In this document: positions 1 to 8,681 of the stretch, one piece after another | How positions within the stretch are numbered: position 1 is the first letter of the stretch | Layout of the letters: every line of letters starts with the position of its first letter | Source: Thiocystis violascens DSM 198 | Lineage (GTDB): Bacteria; Pseudomonadota; Gammaproteobacteria; Chromatiales; Chromatiaceae | Direction of reading: 5' to 3' | Assembly: GCF_000227745.2 (NCBI RefSeq) | Contig: NC_018012.1 | Span: 1,521,478-1,585,477, forward strand | DNA: 64,000 nucleotides | Position numbers and translations under genes: made by a program | The notes under the pieces: model-generated | What the model was told of the DNA's origin: nothing | The model's database searches: none | Seen by the model: the letters and a program-made list of their open reading frames with translations, nothing else

Positions 1-342
1 GGTGGTCACGTGGCTGGTTGGAACGGGTACAAGGTCGCCGAAATCGGCTGGCGCATGAATGCCAGGCAGGGTCGCGCCGGCGGGACTCAGCGCCGACGTT
101 GTCGCGTCTTCCAGAAGTTCGGGCAGATGGTCCGCCGTCAGACGACGCGACTCGGCCAACGCCCGCGCGCGGTCCGGCTCGCGACTGTCTGGCGCCGCGA
201 GTGCCCGCAGCGATTCGTTGAGTTGCGTGCCGAGGGAGCGAGCCGAGAGTGTCGGGACGGACTGGCATCCGGCGAGAACAAGACAGGAAAACACCAACGG
301 GATCAGCGATTGAGTGAAGCTTGATGTGGTCGGATTGAACAT
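1..342 (-). CDS. Putative lipoprotein, partial (runs off left edge)
   Basis: Reading the minus strand from the ATG at 342 gives 114 codons open to the window edge, so only the N-terminus is visible. It begins with a short polar stretch, a hydrophobic segment and a lipobox reading LVLAGC (Cys near residue 27), which indicates a lipid-anchored envelope protein exported by Sec and processed by signal peptidase II. The rest is charged, Ala/Arg/Leu-rich and shows no domain I recognise. It is transcribed divergently from the RND efflux pair, across a gap of about 196 bp. That gap could suggest a shared regulatory region, but a functional link is only inference. It is not an outer-membrane efflux channel as far as the visible part shows. 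Confidence 0.6.
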   Translation of the reverse strand, partial: MFNPTTSSFTQSLIPLVFSCLVLAGCQSVPTLSARSLGTQLNESLRALAAPDSREPDRARALAESRRLTADHLPELLEDATTSALSPAGATLPGIHAPADFGDLVPVPTSHVTT

Positions 343-449
343 GCTGTCACCGAATCGAAACGGTTCGGATACTGGGGTTGGATTGTACGCATGGCAGGAT
401 AGAATCATCATCCTGGATCAGCGTTGCGGCCAACACCAAACGTCCGATT

Positions 450-468
450 CGATCCGCCGCGCGGATCG
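450..468. promoter_or_regulatory. Dyad symmetry in divergent promoter region
   Basis: A 7-bp inverted repeat (CGATCCG, 5-nt spacer, CGGATCG) lies between the divergent lipoprotein and RND efflux genes. A weaker dyad (CCGAA ... TTCGG) sits at 350-368. Efflux operons are often controlled by a repressor that binds such dyads, but no regulator gene is visible here, so the role is a guess. Confidence 0.3.
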
Positions 469-538
469 GGCAACGCCGACGCATGGCCATGCGACGCATT
501 GAATCGAAACGCTTGAATCATAACCTGGAGGCGTCCTT

Positions 539-1696
539 GTGGAAGCATTGATCTCATCCTCGCGCGGCGACAGCCTGCGGCCGGCCTCCAGGGCTGGCGC
601 ATCCTCGACCCTTGCCTTCGCGCTCCTCGCGCTGCTGACCGCCTGTCAGCCAACCGATGAGTCCCAGCCCATCCCCGAGCCCATCCGCCCGGTGCGGGTC
701 GTGACGGCCGAGGAACTGCCGGGCGGCGAGACCGTGACCCTGACCGGCAACGTCCAGGCGCAGGATGACGTGGCCCTGGCCTTTCGGGTCGGCGGACAGT
801 TGATCGAGCGCACCGTCAGCGTGGGCGACCGGGTCCGCGCGGGGCAGATCGTCGCCCGACTCGACGCGGTCAACGAGCGCAATGCCATCGACGCGGCGCG
901 GGCGAATCTGGCCGCCGCCATGGCGCGTCTGGTCGAGGCGCGCAATACGGTCCAGCGGTACGAACCGCTGCTGCCACGGGGCTTCGTCGCCCGCGCCCAG
1001 TTCGACCGCGCCGTCGAGTCGCGCGATGCCGCCCAGGCGCAGGTGAGCGCGGCCGAGGCGCAGGTCAGCACGGCCGAGAACCAGCTTGGATTCACCACCT
1101 TGATCGCCGACGGACCGGGCATCGTCACCGCCCGCGGCGCGGAGCCGGGCGAGGTCGTCGCGGCCGGGCGCATGATCGTTCGGCTCGCCCGCGAGGGCGG
1201 TCGCGATGCGGTCTTCGACGTGCCGGCGCGGGTGATCGAGGCGGCTTCCGCCGAGGATGAGGTGAGCGTTGCACTGAGCACCGATCCCAAGGTCAGCACC
1301 ACCGGCCGGGTCCGCGAGGTCTCGCCCCAGGCGGACCCGGTGACCCGGACCTTCAAGGTTCGGGTTGGTCTCGCCAGTCCGCCCGAGGCGATGCGGCTCG
1401 GCTCCACCGTGACCGGCAGCATCCAGCTCGGCGGGGTCGCGGGGATCAGCCTCCCGACCTCGGCGCTCACCGCGTCCCAGGGCGCGCCGGCGGTCTGGAC
1501 CCTGGATCCCGAGTCGCGCACCGTAGCTTTGCGCAATGTCGACGTGGCCAGCTATGAGCTCGATCGGGTGTTGATCTCCCAGGGTCTGGAGCCCGGCGAA
1601 CTGGTGGTCACAGCGGGGGTTCAGACCCTGCGCCCCGGCCAACAGGTCCGTCTGCTCGGGGAGCCGACCCCAGACCTGACTGGAGTTCGGCCATGA
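539..1696 (+). CDS. RND efflux periplasmic adaptor (membrane fusion protein)
   Basis: A 385-aa HlyD/AcrA-type adaptor that would link an inner-membrane RND pump to an outer-membrane channel. The N-terminus has a hydrophobic signal ending in a lipobox (LLTAC, about residue 36), so the protein is probably lipid-anchored in the periplasm. The barrel-sandwich hybrid (around residues 70-115 and 185-215), a coiled-coil hairpin rich in Ala/Glu/Gln (115-185) and beta-barrel segments follow in the usual order. The start is a GTG with a GGAGG ribosome site 7 nt upstream; no ATG nearby fits better. The stop overlaps the pump gene by 4 bp (ATGA), which implies translational coupling. Length is normal for the family. 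The substrate cannot be told from sequence. Confidence 0.88.
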   Translation: MEALISSSRGDSLRPASRAGASSTLAFALLALLTACQPTDESQPIPEPIRPVRVVTAEELPGGETVTLTGNVQAQDDVALAFRVGGQLIERTVSVGDRVRAGQIVARLDAVNERNAIDAARANLAAAMARLVEARNTVQRYEPLLPRGFVARAQFDRAVESRDAAQAQVSAAEAQVSTAENQLGFTTLIADGPGIVTARGAEPGEVVAAGRMIVRLAREGGRDAVFDVPARVIEAASAEDEVSVALSTDPKVSTTGRVREVSPQADPVTRTFKVRVGLASPPEAMRLGSTVTGSIQLGGVAGISLPTSALTASQGAPAVWTLDPESRTVALRNVDVASYELDRVLISQGLEPGELVVTAGVQTLRPGQQVRLLGEPTPDLTGVRP

Positions 1697-4600
1697 GCGG
1701 TTTCAATCTCTCCGACTGGGCCATCCGCAACCGCTCGGTCACCATCTTCATCATGCTCGCGGTACTGGCCGCCGGGGTGAGTTCCTTTTACAAGCTCGGC
1801 CGCGCGGAGGATCCGCCGTTCACCTTCCGCACCATGGTGGTCAAGGCGATCTGGCCCGGCGCCACCCTTGACGAAACCATCGCCCAGGTCACCGAGCGTC
1901 TCGAACGCACCCTGCAGGAGGTTCCGAATCTCGACAACCTGCGCAGTTTCACCCGCGCCGGCACCGCCACCATTTTCGTCGACCTGGTGGGGAGCACGCA
2001 GGGACGGGAGGTGTCGGACACCTGGTACGAGGTGCGCAAGAAGGTGGGCGACATGCGCCACACCTTGCCGCAAGGGATCGTCGGCCCCTTCTTCAATGAC
2101 GAGTTCGGCGACACCTTCGGCATCATCTACGCCTTCACCGCCGACGGCTTCACCCATCGCGAATTGCGCGACGCGGTGGAGGACGCCCGTTCGCAACTCC
2201 TCACGGTCCCCGACGTCTCCAAGATCGACATCCTCGGCGCCCAGGACGAGGTCATCTATATCGACTTCTCGGTCGAGCGGCTCGCCGGGCTGGGGTTCGA
2301 TCCCAGCACCCTGATCGCCGCGCTGCGCGCCCAGAACATCGTCAGCCCAGCGGGCATCCTGAGCACCAGCGACGAGTCCATCGCGCTGCGGGTCTCGGGC
2401 GCTTTCGGCTCAGAGCGGGACATCGCCGAGGTCACCTTCGCCGTCGGCGAGCGCATGCTGCGGCTGCGCGATATCGCCGATGTCCGTCGCGGCTTCGTCG
2501 ATCCGCCCCAACCGATGTTCCGCGTCAATGGGGAACCCGCCATCGGACTGGCGATCGCCATGCGCGATGGCGGCGACACCCTGGCGCTCGGGCGCAACGT
2601 CGCCAAGGCCATCGCCGACATCAAGGCCGAACTGCCGCTCGGCATCGAGCCGCGTCTGGTGGCCGATCAACCCCTGACGGTGGATCTCGCGATCAACGAA
2701 TTCACCACCTCGCTGTGGCAGGCGATCGGGATCGTGCTCGTCATCAGCTTCGTCGCGCTCGGCGCGCGCGCCGGCACGGTCGTGGCCATCGCCATTCCGC
2801 TCACGCTGGCCGTGGTCTTTCCCATGATGGACATCGCCGACATCGACCTGCAACGGGTCTCGCTCGGCGCGCTCATCATCGCCCTGGCCCTGATGGTCGA
2901 CGACGCCATGACCACCATCGACGCCATGAGCCGGCGCCTGGCCCTGGGCGACGACAAGGCGAGCGCGGCCGTCTACGCCTACAAACATCTATCCATGGCG
3001 ATGCTCATTGGCACCCTGGTCACCATCGCCGGTTTCGTGCCCATCGGTTTCGCCCAAAGCTCGGCGGGCGAATACACCTTTTCGATCTTCGCGGTGGTCG
3101 GCATCGCGCTGATCGCCTCCTGGCTCGTTGCGATGGTGTTCGCCCCCCTGATCGGTATGACGCTGCTGCGCCCGCCCAAGGCCGGGGCGAATGACAAGCC
3201 GAGCCGCACGGTCGAGACCTACCGGAGTTTTCTGACGCTCGCGATGCGCGCGCGCTGGTTCACCATCGCCCTGACGCTCGCGATCTTCGTCGCCGCCATC
3301 CTGGCGTTGGGTCAGGTGCCGCGCCAGTTCTTCCCGTCGTCGGATCGCCCCGAACTGCTGGTCGACCTCCAGTTGCCGCAGAACGCCTCGATCCATGCGA
3401 CCGAGCGTCTCGTCAACGAATTCGAGCAGGTGCTGCGCGATGATCCCGAGTTCGCGCCCGAGATCGAACGCTGGAGTACCTACATCGGTCAGGGCGCCAT
3501 CCGCTTCTATCTGCCGCTGAACGTCCAGTTGGCCAACCCCTTCTTCGCCCAGTCGGTCATCGTGACCAAGGACATCGAGGCGCGCGAACGTCTCCAGCCA
3601 CAACTCGAACAGCTGCTGGCCGAACGCTTCCCGGAGGTGGTCGGACGGGTGTCGCCGCTCGAATTGGGTCCGCCGGTCGGCTGGCCGCTGCAATACCGCG
3701 TCATGGGTCCGGACCCGACCGAGCTGCGCGACATCGCGCTGCAACTCGCGGATCTCGTGGCGGATCACCCCGGATCGCGCCGGGTCAATTTCGATTGGAT
3801 GGAGCCGGAGCGCGAACTGCATATCCGCATCGATCAGGAGCAGGCGCGTCAATTGGGCCTGAGCACCCAGGCGGTGTCCACCGCGCTCAACGCCAATATC
3901 TCCGGCACCGGCATCACCCAGGTCCGTGACGACATCTATCTCGTCAATGTCGTCGCGCGCGAACTGGGGGGACAGAGCCTGTCGGTCGAAACCCTGCGCA
4001 GCCTGCCAGTCTCGCTACCGAACGGTCGCACCATCCCGCTCAGTCAGTTCGCGGTCTTCGAGTACGGTCAGGACTATCCGCTGGTGTGGCGGCGCGACCG
4101 GATTCCGACCCTGACGGTCCAGGCCGACGTGACGCCGGGGATGCTGCCCGAAACCGTGGTCGCCGATCTGGAACACCCCATCGCCGAGTTGAATGCGACC
4201 CTGCCTGCGGGCTACCGCATCGAACTGGGCGGCGCGGTCGAGGAGAGCACCGAATCGCAAGCCTCGGTCTTCGCGGTGGTGCCGCTGATGATCCTGCTGA
4301 TGCTGACCTTGCTGATCTTCCAGCTCAAGAGTTTCGCGCGTCTCTTCATGGTCCTAAGCCTGGTGCCGCTGGGCCTGATCGGCGTGGTCGGCGCCCTGCT
4401 GGTCTCCGGCAAGCCGCTCGGCTTCGTCGCCATCCTCGGCATCCTCGCCCTGATCGGCATGATCGCCAAGAACGCGGTGATTCTGATCGATCAGATCGAG
4501 GCCGAGCGGGCGGCGGGAAAAAGCGTCTGGGACGCGGTGGTCGAGGCCAGCCTGTCGCGCTTCAGACCCATCATGCTCACCGCGCTCTCGACCATTCTCG

Positions 4601-4782
4601 GCATGATCCCGATCGCGCCCACGGTCTTCTGGGGCTCGATGGCCTTCGCCATCATGGGCGGCCTCGCCGTCGCCTCGCTGCTCACGCTGGTGTTTCTGCC
4701 GACGCTCTATGTGACCTGGTTCGGGGGCGTGGCGCCGCGCCGCGACCAGACCGGCCTGGAGTCTCAAACCAGCGGCGCCTAA
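1693..4782 (+). CDS. RND efflux transporter permease
   Basis: A 1029-aa inner-membrane RND pump of the AcrB/MexB superfamily, driven by proton motive force. There is a membrane helix near residues 12-33, a large periplasmic loop, a helix block (about 335-480) with the conserved Asp pair in ALMVDDAMTTID, a second periplasmic loop (about 545-860) and a final helix block from about 865. The Asp pair in the fourth helix is the proton-relay site of this superfamily. The gene overlaps the adaptor gene by 4 bp and forms an operon with it. No outer-membrane factor is encoded in the visible part, so the pump either borrows a TolC-like channel or has one outside the window. The lack of heavy-metal signature motifs suggests organic substrates, which is inference. 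Confidence 0.9.
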   Translation: MSGFNLSDWAIRNRSVTIFIMLAVLAAGVSSFYKLGRAEDPPFTFRTMVVKAIWPGATLDETIAQVTERLERTLQEVPNLDNLRSFTRAGTATIFVDLVGSTQGREVSDTWYEVRKKVGDMRHTLPQGIVGPFFNDEFGDTFGIIYAFTADGFTHRELRDAVEDARSQLLTVPDVSKIDILGAQDEVIYIDFSVERLAGLGFDPSTLIAALRAQNIVSPAGILSTSDESIALRVSGAFGSERDIAEVTFAVGERMLRLRDIADVRRGFVDPPQPMFRVNGEPAIGLAIAMRDGGDTLALGRNVAKAIADIKAELPLGIEPRLVADQPLTVDLAINEFTTSLWQAIGIVLVISFVALGARAGTVVAIAIPLTLAVVFPMMDIADIDLQRVSLGALIIALALMVDDAMTTIDAMSRRLALGDDKASAAVYAYKHLSMAMLIGTLVTIAGFVPIGFAQSSAGEYTFSIFAVVGIALIASWLVAMVFAPLIGMTLLRPPKAGANDKPSRTVETYRSFLTLAMRARWFTIALTLAIFVAAILALGQVPRQFFPSSDRPELLVDLQLPQNASIHATERLVNEFEQVLRDDPEFAPEIERWSTYIGQGAIRFYLPLNVQLANPFFAQSVIVTKDIEARERLQPQLEQLLAERFPEVVGRVSPLELGPPVGWPLQYRVMGPDPTELRDIALQLADLVADHPGSRRVNFDWMEPERELHIRIDQEQARQLGLSTQAVSTALNANISGTGITQVRDDIYLVNVVARELGGQSLSVETLRSLPVSLPNGRTIPLSQFAVFEYGQDYPLVWRRDRIPTLTVQADVTPGMLPETVVADLEHPIAELNATLPAGYRIELGGAVEESTESQASVFAVVPLMILLMLTLLIFQLKSFARLFMVLSLVPLGLIGVVGALLVSGKPLGFVAILGILALIGMIAKNAVILIDQIEAERAAGKSVWDAVVEASLSRFRPIMLTALSTILGMIPIAPTVFWGSMAFAIMGGLAVASLLTLVFLPTLYVTWFGGVAPRRDQTGLESQTSGA

Positions 4783-4879
4783 ACCACGCCCAGAGTGAAA
4801 AGCGTCGTTTTGCGGGTTTCCCCAGCTTTGCTGGCGACTAGGCGCGATTGGCGGGGCGCGGTTTAGCGCCAACAAATCT

Positions 4880-4903
4880 GTCACAACGCTTGCGCGCTGT
4901 GAC
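4880..4903 (+). terminator. Stem-loop downstream of the efflux operon
   Basis: The arms GTCACAACGC and GCGCTGTGAC pair over 10 bp with one mismatch around a TTGC loop, about 100 bp after the pump stop. There is no U-tract, so it may be a Rho-type or mRNA-end structure and not a classical terminator. A short CATC tandem repeat follows at about 4936-4952. Confidence 0.35.
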
Positions 4904-4969
4904 GGCCACCACCGGGATCCACCGGTTCGCTTCTTCATCCATCCATCCATCCAACGAGAGCGATTCACC

Positions 4970-5347
4970 ATGGCTAATTTCTGGGACTTCATCTATCTGA
5001 TCGCGTCGAGTTTTTTATTCGTCGCCTATCTGATCATTCTCTTCCATGTGGTCGTCGACCTGTTTCGCGATCCCGCACTGCCGGGCGGCTACAAGGTGCT
5101 GTGGCTGATCGGTCTGGTGTTCCTGCCATTTCTCACCGCCCTGTTCTACGTCCTGATCCGTGGCACGGGCATGGCCGAGCGCCAACTCGCTGCCGCGCAG
5201 CGGGTTAAATCGGACACGGACGCCTATATTCGTCAGGTTGCGGCCAAGTCACCCGCCGAACAGATCTGCGATGCCAAGGCGCTGTTGGATGCCGGCACGA
5301 TCAGCCAGGGAGAATTCGACCGACTCAAGGAAAAGGCGCTCGCCTGA
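4970..5347 (+). CDS. PLDc_N / SHOCT domain membrane protein
   Basis: A 125-aa protein with two membrane helices near the N-terminus (about residues 8-28 and 42-63), which together form the PLDc_N type helical region. A charged stretch and a C-terminal SHOCT motif follow (about 96-124: LLDAGTISQGEFDRLKEKAL). SHOCT is a short oligomerisation or binding module found at the ends of many bacterial proteins. The combination is common in small inner-membrane proteins of unknown function. The ATG follows a GAGAG-type ribosome site. It stands alone between the efflux operon and the AI-2E family gene, with stem-loops on both sides. Confidence 0.75.
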   Translation: MANFWDFIYLIASSFLFVAYLIILFHVVVDLFRDPALPGGYKVLWLIGLVFLPFLTALFYVLIRGTGMAERQLAAAQRVKSDTDAYIRQVAAKSPAEQICDAKALLDAGTISQGEFDRLKEKALA

Positions 5348-5366
5348 TCGCCGCGACCCGGCTTCG

Positions 5367-5406
5367 CCAGCAATTCTCGTTTTGACGCCAAAACGAGAAC
5401 CGCTGG
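5367..5406 (+). terminator. Stem-loop with long perfect arms
   Basis: TTCTCGTTTT and AAAACGAGAA pair perfectly around a 6-nt loop (5374-5399), and the flanking CCAGC/GCTGG extends the stem. It lies 27 bp past the SHOCT gene stop and is the best terminator candidate for that gene. Confidence 0.5.
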
Positions 5407-5413
5407 CGCCTCG

Positions 5414-5460
5414 CCTGACGCCGTTCGTGGTGAGGCACTCGAACCACGAACGGCGTCAGG
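5414..5460 (+). repeat. 18-bp perfect inverted repeat
   Basis: The arms at 5414-5431 and 5443-5460 are perfect reverse complements with an 11-nt loop. A third hairpin (ATGCACGC ... GCGTGCAT) follows at 5483-5505. These lie in the untranslated stretch before the AI-2E family gene and would form a strong RNA structure in any readthrough transcript. Confidence 0.6.
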
Positions 5461-5611
5461 CTTCGATCCAGAAATCACCATGATGCACGCGGATTATGCG
5501 TGCATGCCCTCTTCCCGGATGAGGGCGGGAGCAAGGGCACTCCCGATTGACCCGCCGCCACCGCTCACCGCACCGAATCCTCTTCACCTTACGTCAGGAG
5601 TCATCGAGACC

Positions 5612-6706
5612 ATGAACGCACTTTCCACCTTCAACCCGCCAGCCCGCGGCTTGATCGTCGCTGGCGCTTTTGCCCTGGTCGTCACCTTGCTGGAGGCCGC
5701 CGCGCCGCTGTTGTCGCCGATCCTGCTGGCCATCTTCATCGCGATCATCGCCATCCCGGCCATCGACTGGATGCGTCGCAAGGGCGCGCCGAAATGGGTC
5801 GCGCTGGTCGTGGTGGCGTTCGTGCTGCTCGATATCGGCAGCCTCCTGGCCCTGCTGACCACCGGCGCGCTGGAGGGCTTTCGGGAAAGCCTGCCGACCT
5901 ATCAGGAGCGCTTCATGCTCCTGAGCCAGCAGTTTGGAGGCTGGATGGAAGGCATCGGCGTCGAAAACTCGACCGCGGCGGTCCCGGATCTGATGGATCC
6001 AAACCAGGTGATGAACGCGGTGCAGCGCTTATTGTCGAATGCCAGCGGCATTTTCGCGACCGGGCTCCTGGTGCTGCTCACCGTCATCTTCATCCTGCTC
6101 GAAGTGCCGACGATGCCGGCCAAGCTGAAGGCGGCGTTTCACCTGACGGAAGCGGGCAATGCGCGCCTGCGTCGCCTGCTCGACAACATCAATCGCTACA
6201 TGCGGATCAAGGTTCTGACCAGTCTGGCCACGGCATTCTGCGTCTGGCTCCTGCTGATCTTCTTTGGGGTCGATTTTGCCGTCTTGTGGGCCGTGCTCGC
6301 CTTCTTCCTGAATTTCCTGCCGGTGATCGGCAATATTCTGATGATGATCCCGGCGGTTCTGCTGACGCTGGTGCAGATCGACCTGGGCACCGCGCTGCTG
6401 GTCGCGGCGGGCTATCTGATCATCAACACCGCGATCGGCAATGTCATCGAGCCGCGCATCATGGGCAAGGGACTGGGCATCTCGACCCTGGCGGTGTTCA
6501 TCGCGCTGCTGTTCTGGGGCTGGCTGTTCGGCACCGTCGGCATGTTCCTCGCCGTGCCGCTCACCACGGCCTTGATCATCGCGCTCGACGCAAGCCCGCA
6601 TACCCGCCCGCTCGCGATCCTGCTGGGGCCGGAAATCAATGAATCGCCCGAAACCCTCGCTGACGCGGAAACGGATCGGCCAAGCGACTCGGAAGCGGTC
6701 GACTGA
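5612..6706 (+). CDS. AI-2E family transporter
   Basis: A 364-aa integral membrane protein of the AI-2E/TqsA/PerM family. Several hydrophobic helices alternate with a soluble segment in the middle (about residues 85-190), and the conserved run of helices with Gly-rich turns is in the C-terminal half (FLPVIGNILMM, EPRIMGKGLGIS). Members move small molecules or ions (autoinducer-2 in a few, Na+/H+ in others), so the substrate is uncertain. I chose the ATG at 5612, which has a CAGGAG site upstream. The frame is open further upstream, but that part crosses hairpins and reads as non-coding. The C-terminal tail is acidic. Confidence 0.82.
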   Translation: MNALSTFNPPARGLIVAGAFALVVTLLEAAAPLLSPILLAIFIAIIAIPAIDWMRRKGAPKWVALVVVAFVLLDIGSLLALLTTGALEGFRESLPTYQERFMLLSQQFGGWMEGIGVENSTAAVPDLMDPNQVMNAVQRLLSNASGIFATGLLVLLTVIFILLEVPTMPAKLKAAFHLTEAGNARLRRLLDNINRYMRIKVLTSLATAFCVWLLLIFFGVDFAVLWAVLAFFLNFLPVIGNILMMIPAVLLTLVQIDLGTALLVAAGYLIINTAIGNVIEPRIMGKGLGISTLAVFIALLFWGWLFGTVGMFLAVPLTTALIIALDASPHTRPLAILLGPEINESPETLADAETDRPSDSEAVD

Positions 6707-6784
6707 GGCACCAGGAATACGGAATCCGGCATGGCGAATCGCCCTGCCGGGCTCCATTTCTGGTGGCCAGGCGGTTGGCGAGGG

Positions 6785-7234
6785 CTAACCGATTACCCGC
6801 AGCTTGGCGGCGATAAAGGCGCCATGCGGCACATGAATCAGGTTCGCCACCTTGCGCGCCAGATACTCCTCGTGCTTGCAGAGTTCCTCGTTGGCGTAGG
6901 CCACGCGCCAGAGTTGTTCGATCAGAACCACCTTCTGCTCCGGGCTGAAATGGGCGTTGATGAGCGAGGTGAACTGATGGTAATCGGTCGCCTGTTCGCG
7001 CTCTTCGTTGGCGCACTCGATCAACTCCCCGGCCTGTTCCGGCGTCAGTCCGAAATGCTCCCGAACCGCCGTGAGGATCGCCGCCTGCTGCGACTCCGTG
7101 ACCTGGTCGTCCATGTGCGCCATCTCCAGCAGCAGGGCCGCCGCGGCGCATCGGGCCGACTGCTCGGGATCCTGAACGGACGGCGCGTCCGCTGACAGAT
7201 AGGTGTCAAAAAAGGTGCGAATGTGGCTCAGCAT
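6785..7234 (-). CDS. TerB-family tellurite resistance-like protein
   Basis: A 149-aa all-helical acidic protein. Residues about 30-60 (AAALLLEMAHMDDQVTESQQ) carry the TerB-like Asp/Glu pattern, and a second half repeats the helical arrangement (EEL, EEYLARKVA). TerB-like domains are thought to bind divalent metal ions at the membrane interface in stress responses. Here no other ter genes are nearby, so a role in tellurite resistance is not implied. The ATG at 7234 has a GGAGA site just upstream; the in-frame ATG at 7252 does not. It lies 23 bp downstream of gltS on the same strand and may be cotranscribed with it. Confidence 0.72.
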   Translation of the reverse strand: MLSHIRTFFDTYLSADAPSVQDPEQSARCAAAALLLEMAHMDDQVTESQQAAILTAVREHFGLTPEQAGELIECANEEREQATDYHQFTSLINAHFSPEQKVVLIEQLWRVAYANEELCKHEEYLARKVANLIHVPHGAFIAAKLRVIG

Positions 7235-7257
7235 GGCGTCTCCGATTTGCATTTCAT

Positions 7258-8490
7258 TCAGAAGGTGCGGAGAAAGAACGGAATCACCATCGCGTTCACC
7301 AGATCGATGAAGAAGGCCGAGACCAGCGGGACGATGATGAAGGCGCGATGTGAGGGGCCGAAACGCTGGGTGACGGCGGCCATGTTGGCCATGGCCGTTG
7401 GGGTCGAGCCGAGCGAGACGCCGCCAAAGCCGGCCGCGACCACGGCGGCGTCATAGTTGCGGCCCATCAGGGGGAACAGAATGAAGACGGTCACGCTCAC
7501 GGCGAGGACGAACTGTCCCGCCAGGATGGCGAAGATGGGGCCTGCGAGATCGGCCAGGGTCCAGAGCTGCATGCTCATCAGCGACATGGCCAGAAAGGCG
7601 CCAAGCGACACGTCCGCGATCAGGGCGATCGCCGGGGTGCGCGTGGGCCAGGGCATCCCCGACAGGGTCGGAAGTTTCCGGGGCATCAGGTTGGTGATCA
7701 GGATCCCGGCGAAGAGACAGGTGACGAAGAGCGGCAGCTTCAGCCCGAGGTCGGCGATCGCCTCATTGAGCAGGAAACCGAGGATGATGCAGAGATGGAT
7801 GGCCAGGATGGCGCTCAGAAAATCGAGATGATCGATGCCGGATTTTTTCTGCGTCTCCGACAGACCGATGTCCTGAACCTCCTCGACCACTTGCGGGGCG
7901 GGCGTGAGCCGGTGGCGCGCGATCAGGAACTTGGCGATCGGACCGCCCATGATGCTGGCCAGGATCAGACCGAAGGTGGCGCTGGCGATACCGATCTCCA
8001 TGGCGTTGGCGATACCGAAATCCGCGGCGATGGACGGCGCCCAGGCGATGGTGGTGCCGTGTCCGCCGATCAGCGAGACGGTGCCGCCCGTGATGCCGAC
8101 CGCCGCGGGCAGGTCGAAGAGCGAGGCGATACCGATGCCGGTGAGGTTCTGCGCCAGCATGAAGACGATGGTGATGGTCAGCAGGATGAGGAGCGGCCGC
8201 CCGCCGGCGAGCAGATCGCGGGCGCTGGCATTGATGCCGATGGTCGTGAAGAAATAGACGAGCAGAATGTCGCGCGCCCGCAGCTCGAACTCGACCGCGT
8301 AACCGGAAACAAGATAGAGCAACGCGAAGAGGATGGAAAACAGCAACCCGCCGGTCACCGGCTCCGGAATGCTGAACTCGCGCAGGAAGCCGACTTTTTC
8401 GTTCAGCCGCTTGCCAATGAACAGCACGATGATGCCGATCGTCACGGCCAGGAAGGATTCGATGCGTAGCATGCCGTCGAGCAATTCCAT
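7258..8490 (-). CDS. gltS: Sodium/glutamate symporter
   Basis: A 410-aa inner-membrane carrier of the GltS (ESS) family, which imports glutamate with Na+. It shows about ten to twelve hydrophobic helices in two inverted halves with the Gly-rich reentrant segments typical of the family (GGTVSLIGGHGT about 135-147, VVAAGFGGVSLGSTPTAMAN about 350-369), plus a charged central loop (about 195-220). Its length matches the family. The gene is divergent from the Anbu protease, and a glutaminase gene follows Anbu, so glutamate import and glutamate release from glutamine are neighbours. The terB-like gene follows on the same strand. Confidence 0.9.
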   Translation of the reverse strand: MELLDGMLRIESFLAVTIGIIVLFIGKRLNEKVGFLREFSIPEPVTGGLLFSILFALLYLVSGYAVEFELRARDILLVYFFTTIGINASARDLLAGGRPLLILLTITIVFMLAQNLTGIGIASLFDLPAAVGITGGTVSLIGGHGTTIAWAPSIAADFGIANAMEIGIASATFGLILASIMGGPIAKFLIARHRLTPAPQVVEEVQDIGLSETQKKSGIDHLDFLSAILAIHLCIILGFLLNEAIADLGLKLPLFVTCLFAGILITNLMPRKLPTLSGMPWPTRTPAIALIADVSLGAFLAMSLMSMQLWTLADLAGPIFAILAGQFVLAVSVTVFILFPLMGRNYDAAVVAAGFGGVSLGSTPTAMANMAAVTQRFGPSHRAFIIVPLVSAFFIDLVNAMVIPFFLRTF

Positions 8491-8681
8491 ATTGATTCCT
8501 CGTCAATGATGGTATAAGGACGCGCCGCCACCGAACGTCCATTTGAAAGGGCCGAAGACTACCCTGTTTTCGTGACCATCGGGAGTGTTGCGACAATATT
8601 CTCCGCCGATCGCTTGACCGATTATCCCGTGCCGGATGATCCTTGCGAACCGATTTCACACCACGACAGGGGCATGAAAAG

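Noticed and set aside
6785..7234. Considered as evidence of a tellurite resistance operon
   Set aside because: No terA, terC, terD or terZ genes are nearby; a lone TerB domain is not enough.
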